Origin: JADGRF01 sp035274465 | Lineage (GTDB): Bacteria > Myxococcota_A > Polyangia > Polyangiales > JAFGIB01 | DNA: 64,000 nt | Direction of reading: 5' to 3' | Assembly: GCA_035274465.1 (NCBI GenBank) | Contig: DATEOF010000074.1 | Coordinates: forward strand, 1 to 64,000 | In this document: piece by piece, positions 58,920 through 64,000 of the stretch | How the letters are laid out: each line of letters opens with the position of its first letter | How positions within the stretch are numbered: the first letter of the stretch is position 1 | Position numbers and translations under genes: made by a program | The notes under the pieces: generated by a model | Databases searched by the model: none | What the model was told of the DNA's origin: nothing | The model's input: the letters and a program-made list of their open reading frames with translations, nothing else

Positions 58920-61900
58920 ATGAAAAGCATCAACAAACTCATGTACGTGTCGCTCGCAGTGCTCGCGCTCTCGGCTTGTGCCGAGCGGGCACCCGAAGTC
59001 AACCGCGTCCAGCAGAACCTGGTCGAGAAGTCGATCTTCGACGGCGAGTGGTGGTTCACCACGACCGCGATCGACGTCAGCTACGACGAGACCTTCGTCT
59101 TCAACACCGCCAACGCGTTTGCGCCGTTCAGCGGCTCGATGTCGACCGACTACGCGATCGACTTCAACCGCGGCGGCCCGAGCGTGCTCGGCAGCCCGAC
59201 GTACTCGTTTCCGATCGCACGCGTTCGCTTCGTGATCGACGAGAACTACCTGTTCGCCTACCGCAGCTACGAGCTGGTCGCCGGCGGCAACGACAACGCG
59301 CGCGCCAAAGACTACCTGGGCCAGCCGCTCGCGGTGTTCAAGATCGAAGACCACGTCGAGATCCGTCGGGACTACGACGAGGTGACCGGTGAGACCACCA
59401 ACGTCACGACCGAGAACACCACGGATCTCAAGTGGTACGACCGCAAGTACATGCGCGTCGACTGGTCGCGCAACCTGCTGGGCGACTTCTCCGCCAACGA
59501 CGTGCAGGCCAACGAGCTGTTCACGCAGTTCCGGCGCGAGTCGATACCCTTCTTCGTGCAGGAAGATCCGAAGTCGGACTTCCCCCAGTCGTACCAGCCG
59601 CAGTTCGTGCGCGTGAAAGACGACAAGGACTACTCACGCAAGGACGAGTTCGACGAGGAGGACGCCGACAAGGTCCACTACATGTCGTTCGTCACGCAGG
59701 AGGCCTGGTCACCGCGCGGCTCGTGTCTGACGACCGGCGGCCTGTGCGCGTCCGCGACGGCCACCATGCGCAACTCGTTCCTGCGCGTGCCGCCCAAGCA
59801 CGAGTACGCGGCGCTGACCGAGACCAACAACGAGTTCGATCGCTTCGGCCTGTTCCGCTCGCACCAGCCGAGCTACGCGCGCGGTGGCGCCGACAAGGCC
59901 GTGCAGCGCAAGCACTGCGTGCGCGACGCCGACTGCGGCCCGAGCGCGGCCTGCGACACGGCCGACCGCCGCATCGCCGACTGCAAGGCGCAGGGCAAGG
60001 ACGCCAACTGCCGCGCGGAGCAGAACATCTGCGTCGGCGGCTTGACCTCCGACCAGGGCGAGACCGACTTCCTGAACTTCTTCGTCTCGCGCCTGAACCT
60101 GTACTCGGACTCGCTGACCGATCAGACCTGCCAGGAAGACTGGGAGTGCGACGGTCGCTACGCGGACACGTGCAAGGGCCAGGACGCGGCGACCTGCAAG
60201 CCGGTGGAGGGCTCGCAGTGTGACCTCGCAGCCAAGCGCTGCACCTTGCCGCTCGACAAGCGCAAGGTGCGTCCGGTGTCGTTCCGTCTCACGCCCAACT
60301 TCCCGCCGTACCTCGTGCGCCGTGCGTTCGATGCGATCGGCCAGTGGAACGAAGCCTTGATGCGCGGCCAGCGCGCGGCGCGCGGCATCCTGCCGTTCGA
60401 TCAGGCGCGCTGCGGTGCGAGCGGCGACGAGGTGTGCACGACCGATCTGAGCAAGGACGCCAAGGTGGCGTGCCAGCAGACCGATCCGACGGCTTATTGC
60501 TTTTGCGGCTCGCCCGAGGACACGAAGGGCATGTGCCGCATGGGCTACGACCCGTTCGAGTCCCCGGCTGCTGCCAAGGCGCGCGGCATTCCCAACCCGT
60601 ACGACTGCTACATCTCCGGGCCCGCCGACCTCGAGCACCCGACGAACTACGAGGACTACGATCCGGCGCAGACCTACGGCTACGAGTTCAAGGGCACGGA
60701 GTGCATGCTCACGCTCAAGGTCAACAGCTGCGATCGCGACGCGAAGCAGCCGTGCGAGGACCTGGGCGACCTGCGCCACAACTTCCTCAGCCACCTGCAG
60801 CACGGTGGCGCGAACTTCGGTGGCGTCGCCCAGCCGTTGAGCGACCCGAAGAGCGGCGAGCTGATCGTCGCCAGCGCGACCATGGCGGCAGAGAGCATCG
60901 AGAACGTCGGCACCCAGGCGTCGCAGTTCTTCCCGGTGCTGCGCGGCGACGTTCCGGAGGACAGCTACTTCTCCGGTGAGAACCTGCGCGGCTACTTCGC
61001 GCGCCTGGGCAAGGTCGAGCACCCGGTGGCGACCGTGCCCGCCAACAGCTCGGGCAACGAGATCGAAGATCCGTCGCGTCCGGGTTCGCGCGAGGACGAA
61101 GACGCCATCCAGGGCCTGCAGGATCGCATGCAGCGTGTGGCTGCGAAGGTGGCCAAGCTGAAGGGCACCGAAGGTCGCACGGCGATCTTCTCGGGCCGCA
61201 AGAACGCGCTGGCCGGCAAGTCGGTCGACGTGCAGCTGTCGAGTGCGATTACCGAGGCGCTCAAGACGCCGCCCCGCACGACCGTCGCTTCGTCCAACCA
61301 GAACATGACGCTCAAGAAAGTCTCGGCGGTGGACGCACCGTTCACCGAGCTGGAGCAAGAGCGCAGGCGCCGCCAGGACATGGCGTCGCGCAACATGGAT
61401 GTGTTCGAGGAGCCGCTCTACAACTCGCAGTACAACCGCTACTTCGCGGAGGCCTTCAAGGGCCGCACGACTGCCGAGGCTTCGCTGCGCTTCCAGCAGG
61501 CGTACTTCCGCGGCGTGACGCTGCACGAGATCGGCCACGTGCTCGGCCTGCGCCACAACTTCGCGGGCAGCCTCGATCGCAACAACTACCCGGACGCCTA
61601 CTTCGACATCACCAAGCAGTCGCCGCTACCGAACATCCTCGAGTACGACGATCCGGCGCGCGGCGGCAACAACGACGGCCGCATCGTCGGCGAGGAAGCC
61701 CAGAACTACGCGCGCGCGATCCGCGCGGCGCGCGAAGAGCGCCTGAAGAGCGGTGCGGGCAACGTGATGACCGCGTCGATCATGGACTACAACGCGAACT
61801 TCTCGGACTTCGCCGGGTTGGGTCGCTACGATCGCGCGGCGGCGGCCTTCGCGTACTTCGGCAAGGTCGAGGCCTATCAGACCGGTGATCCGACCTTGGA

Positions 61901-63491
61901 TCCGAGCCTGGGTCCGCCCGAGTCGCAGCCGGTCGCGTTCGACAGCCTGGAGCGGCCCGACATGTATCGGCGCGCGCTCTGGTCGTACTACCGCGGCGGT
62001 GAAGCGTGCCAGAGCGACGCCGACTGCCCGAACCGAGCCGGCCGCAACGTCACGGCCTTCCAGGCCATCAGCCAGCGCTGCGTGCTGAACCCGCGCCTAC
62101 CGGCCGCGGCTAATGGCTGCGCCGAGCCCGGCCAGTGCGTGTGCTCGAACTTCTACGACGACTTCGACGCCTATGAGTCCGGCCAGGCCTACCGCGGCCG
62201 CACCGAGGCGCCGAAGTTCGCACCGGTCAAGTACCTGTACTGCCACGACAACCGTACGGGTGATCTCAGCTGGTGCAGCACCAGCGACGCGGGCGAGTCG
62301 TTCCAGGAAGTGGTCGAGCACTATCGCCGCTCGTGGCGCGAGCGTTATCCGCGTGCGTACTTCCGCAACTTCAAGGCCTCGGGTCCCGCCAAGGGCGCGT
62401 CGTACGACACCGTGGTCGAGGCGGTGAAGATCTACCAGCACATGTTCTTCCGCCAGAGCTTCGAGGGCGCGGAATATCAGCAGAGCATCGCGCCGCTCGG
62501 CTACGTGGATCAGCTGTTCGCGTCGGCATCCACGCTGGACTGGCTGACTGAGATCATCGGCGCTCCGGACGTTGGCTCGTACAAGCTCGACGAGAAGGAG
62601 AACATCTACCGTCAGATCAGCTCGGAGCCGGGCGCAGAGGGCTCGGATCTGGATCTCGAGGTGGGCGAGGGCTTCTACCTGTGGAGTCAGTATCAGACAG
62701 GGCAGAACGGCTTCTTCCGCCTGGAGCGCGCGGGCACGTTCCTGGACAAGCTGCTGGCGATCCAGGCCATCACCAAGCGTGACTGGGGCCTGCAGTACCA
62801 GGTCGACGAGTTCTACTACGTGAACTTCTTCGACGTGTTCCAGAAGGAAGTCATCGATCTGTTCGGTGGCTTGATCAGCCGCAACCCGAAGCAGTACGCG
62901 CCGCGCGTGATCGACGGCAAGCTCACGTACCTGAGCTCGTTCCGCATGGACAACCGGAACTTCGACCGCGGCAACACCGAGACCACGTACCCGCAGTCCG
63001 CAGTGGACGGCACGGATACCGAGGTGCTGCGCGACATCGCCACGATCGAGGCGCTGTCGGAGTTCCCGGTGTACTACGACACGTCGTTCGAACAGCGCTT
63101 GTTGGTGTTCAAGCTGGGCAGCGGCGACGGCTACAAGATCCCCGCGAAGCGCAAGGACGGAACGGACACCTGCAAGTTCGGCGACGACAAGTGCGACAAG
63201 CCGGACTACATCGTCTACGACTCGGATCGGCTGCACACGTCGTACGTGGCCGTGGTGGTCGATCCCGAGGAGACCGGCAAGATCGACGAGCAACAGGTGG
63301 CCTACCAGCTGTTGCGCGGGCTGACCGATCGTCAGAACCGCCTGCGCGAGCTGAAGGCCAAGGATGCGAAGACGGCCGACGAAACAGACGAGTTCGCGCG
63401 CCTGGTGCGCGACGTCGAGCGCGACGAAAGCTTCCTCGAGTACCTGATCGAGCTCGAGCGCCAGCTGGGCATCAGCTCGTACTTCTTCTGA
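58920..63491 (+). CDS. Giant metzincin-like zinc metalloprotease lipoprotein (second of pair)
   Basis: A 1523-residue lipoprotein (lipobox LSAC, Cys20), a paralogue of the preceding gene. The protease site H-E-I-G-H-V-L-G-L-R-H lies at 869-879 and the Met-turn Met955 in ASIMDYN. Shared blocks with the first copy include NLVEKSIFDGEWW, VRFVIDENYLFAYRSYELV, KWYDRKYMRVDWSRNLLGDF and the WNEALMRGQR region. It carries extra cysteine-rich insertions at about 325-445 (CVRDADCGPSAACDTADR, CQEDWECDGRYADTC) absent from the first copy. The ribosome site GAGG overlaps the upstream stop, indicating coupling. Confidence 0.85.
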   Translation: MKSINKLMYVSLAVLALSACAERAPEVNRVQQNLVEKSIFDGEWWFTTTAIDVSYDETFVFNTANAFAPFSGSMSTDYAIDFNRGGPSVLGSPTYSFPIARVRFVIDENYLFAYRSYELVAGGNDNARAKDYLGQPLAVFKIEDHVEIRRDYDEVTGETTNVTTENTTDLKWYDRKYMRVDWSRNLLGDFSANDVQANELFTQFRRESIPFFVQEDPKSDFPQSYQPQFVRVKDDKDYSRKDEFDEEDADKVHYMSFVTQEAWSPRGSCLTTGGLCASATATMRNSFLRVPPKHEYAALTETNNEFDRFGLFRSHQPSYARGGADKAVQRKHCVRDADCGPSAACDTADRRIADCKAQGKDANCRAEQNICVGGLTSDQGETDFLNFFVSRLNLYSDSLTDQTCQEDWECDGRYADTCKGQDAATCKPVEGSQCDLAAKRCTLPLDKRKVRPVSFRLTPNFPPYLVRRAFDAIGQWNEALMRGQRAARGILPFDQARCGASGDEVCTTDLSKDAKVACQQTDPTAYCFCGSPEDTKGMCRMGYDPFESPAAAKARGIPNPYDCYISGPADLEHPTNYEDYDPAQTYGYEFKGTECMLTLKVNSCDRDAKQPCEDLGDLRHNFLSHLQHGGANFGGVAQPLSDPKSGELIVASATMAAESIENVGTQASQFFPVLRGDVPEDSYFSGENLRGYFARLGKVEHPVATVPANSSGNEIEDPSRPGSREDEDAIQGLQDRMQRVAAKVAKLKGTEGRTAIFSGRKNALAGKSVDVQLSSAITEALKTPPRTTVASSNQNMTLKKVSAVDAPFTELEQERRRRQDMASRNMDVFEEPLYNSQYNRYFAEAFKGRTTAEASLRFQQAYFRGVTLHEIGHVLGLRHNFAGSLDRNNYPDAYFDITKQSPLPNILEYDDPARGGNNDGRIVGEEAQNYARAIRAAREERLKSGAGNVMTASIMDYNANFSDFAGLGRYDRAAAAFAYFGKVEAYQTGDPTLDPSLGPPESQPVAFDSLERPDMYRRALWSYYRGGEACQSDADCPNRAGRNVTAFQAISQRCVLNPRLPAAANGCAEPGQCVCSNFYDDFDAYESGQAYRGRTEAPKFAPVKYLYCHDNRTGDLSWCSTSDAGESFQEVVEHYRRSWRERYPRAYFRNFKASGPAKGASYDTVVEAVKIYQHMFFRQSFEGAEYQQSIAPLGYVDQLFASASTLDWLTEIIGAPDVGSYKLDEKENIYRQISSEPGAEGSDLDLEVGEGFYLWSQYQTGQNGFFRLERAGTFLDKLLAIQAITKRDWGLQYQVDEFYYVNFFDVFQKEVIDLFGGLISRNPKQYAPRVIDGKLTYLSSFRMDNRNFDRGNTETTYPQSAVDGTDTEVLRDIATIEALSEFPVYYDTSFEQRLLVFKLGSGDGYKIPAKRKDGTDTCKFGDDKCDKPDYIVYDSDRLHTSYVAVVVDPEETGKIDEQQVAYQLLRGLTDRQNRLRELKAKDAKTADETDEFARLVRDVERDESFLEYLIELERQLGISSYFF

Positions 63492-63494
63492 TCG

Positions 63495-63561
63495 GGCTCC
63501 AGGCTCCGAGCTGCAGGCTTCTGGTCCAGATCCCGAAGCCTGGAGTCTGGAGCCAGAAGCC
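63495..63561. repeat. Word-repeat intergenic region with interleaved inverted repeats
   Basis: Between two convergent genes, GGCTCCAGGCTCC (63495-63507) matches the reverse complement of 63542-63554 at 12 of 13 bases, and GGCTTCTGG (63516-63524) pairs perfectly with 63553-63561. The order is again A-B-A'-B'. The words GGCTCC and GGCTTC recur throughout. It may serve as a bidirectional terminator. Confidence 0.6.
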
Positions 63562-63573
63562 GCTTCTGATGAC

Positions 63574-64000
63574 TCAGCAAGCGCCGTGAAAGCGGCTGAC
63601 GGCGCCCGGAAAGATCTTCCCCGGGTTCAGGATCCCCTTGGGATCGAACGTCGCCTTCACGCGCTCCTGTAGCGCGATGAGCTCGGCGCTCTGCTCGAGC
63701 GGCAGGTACTTGGCCTTCAGCACGCCGATGCCGTGCTCTCCGCTCAGCGTTCCGCCGAACGAGATGACCTCCTCGAACACCGCGCCGATCGCATCGTGCA
63801 CGCGCTCGACGTGAGCTGGGTCGTTCCACAGGAAGTTGACGTGCAGGTTGCCGTCGCCTGCGTGTCCGTAGGTCGGCATGTGCACGCCGAAGCGCTCGGA
63901 GATGCGCTGGGCCGCGCCGATCAGCGCCGGAATCTTCGAGCGCGGCACGACGATGTCCTCGGCCAACTTGAACTGCGCACTCGCTCGCAGCGCGCGCGAG
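63574..64000 (-). CDS. FAD-linked oxidase, C-terminal part (GlcD-like), cut by window edge
   Basis: The frame runs off the right edge, so only the last 141 residues are seen. They match the C-terminal domain of FAD-linked oxidases (glycolate oxidase GlcD / D-lactate dehydrogenase): AEDIVVPRSKIPALI, GHAGDGNLHVNFLW, EVISFGGTLSGEHGIGVLKAKYL, and TFDPKGILNPGKIFP. The GDGNLH and GEHGIG motifs supply the substrate and flavin-side residues. A TTG in this frame is not the true start, since coding sequence (LRASAQFKLAED) continues upstream of it. Confidence 0.92.
   Translation of the reverse strand, partial: SRALRASAQFKLAEDIVVPRSKIPALIGAAQRISERFGVHMPTYGHAGDGNLHVNFLWNDPAHVERVHDAIGAVFEEVISFGGTLSGEHGIGVLKAKYLPLEQSAELIALQERVKATFDPKGILNPGKIFPGAVSRFHGAC

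Noticed and set aside
1..64000. rRNA, tRNA, phage, insertion sequence or biosynthetic cluster genes
   Set aside because: No cloverleaf-like segment, transposase, integrase, or large synthase was recognised by reading both strands.

Overview
The window is high-GC DNA packed with genes on both strands and looks chromosomal. Its gene content points to a myxobacterium-like organism (Myxococcota, probably Polyangia). The signs are many lipoproteins with Ala/Gly/Ser-rich linkers, a membrane Ser/Thr kinase, a Ser/Thr kinase fused to a receiver domain, PEGA/TPR and YWTD/BNR surface proteins, two copper type II monooxygenase-like lipoproteins, and two giant metzincin-like lipoproteins in tandem. This assignment is an inference from gene style, not from a marker gene. 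I found no rRNA, tRNA, CRISPR array, insertion sequence or prophage.

Layout. 0.1-7.8 kb (minus strand): MarR regulator, two overlapping CPA2 cation/proton antiporters, a clipped LamG-like gene, Cu/Zn superoxide dismutase, then a three-gene surface operon (PEGA/TPR protein, Cys-rich lipoprotein, small metalloprotease). 8-10.5 kb: membrane Ser/Thr kinase, a word-repeat intergenic region, an ArsR/AHSA1 pair. 10.7-14.4 kb: CX4CH lipoprotein, copper monooxygenase-like lipoprotein and polytopic membrane protein in tight series. 14.3-18.3 kb: a cysteine-poor sirtuin facing the vitamin B6 operon pdxR-pdxS-pdxT. 18.3-21.7 kb: YWTD lipoprotein, Gly/Ala-rich lipoprotein, VOC protein, thioesterase. 21.7-26.6 kb: a four-gene operon of VIT/VWA protein, exosortase, CreB-like regulator and CreC-like kinase. 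26.9-34.9 kb: SMP-30-like propeller, methyltransferase, FmdB zinc ribbon, YihY, M32 carboxypeptidase, ParB-like protein and a 48-codon gene. 35-40 kb: propeller remnant, VWA lipoprotein, flavoprotein, BNR lipoprotein. 40.2-42 kb: gluconate kinase and permease. 42.3-44.6 kb: ferritin-like lipoprotein abutting a second copper monooxygenase-like protein. 44.7-50.7 kb: aldo/keto reductase, gltX, CPBP membrane protein, an M16 peptidase pair. 50.7-54.2 kb: HPt-receiver and kinase-receiver genes back to back, then an M15-like peptidase. 54.6-63.5 kb: the giant metzincin pair. The window ends inside a FAD-linked oxidase gene.

How the genes work together. Many neighbours overlap by 1-4 bases (ATGA, GTGA or TGATG junctions), so translational coupling is the rule: the antiporter pair, the PEGA operon, ArsR/AHSA1, the exosortase operon, gntK-gntP, the M16 pair, and M32 with its downstream gene. 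The most distinctive unit is the exosortase operon. It carries a transpeptidase-like membrane enzyme, one VIT/VWA substrate candidate with a C-terminal sorting tail, and a dedicated two-component system. This repeats the plan of the proteobacterial dedicated sortase system but with an unrelated enzyme. Other notable points are the copper monooxygenase cluster, the sirtuin without zinc cysteines, the back-to-back kinase/receiver and HPt/receiver genes, a dispersed 15-bp palindrome, and two intergenic regions whose inverted repeats interleave in an A-B-A'-B' order.
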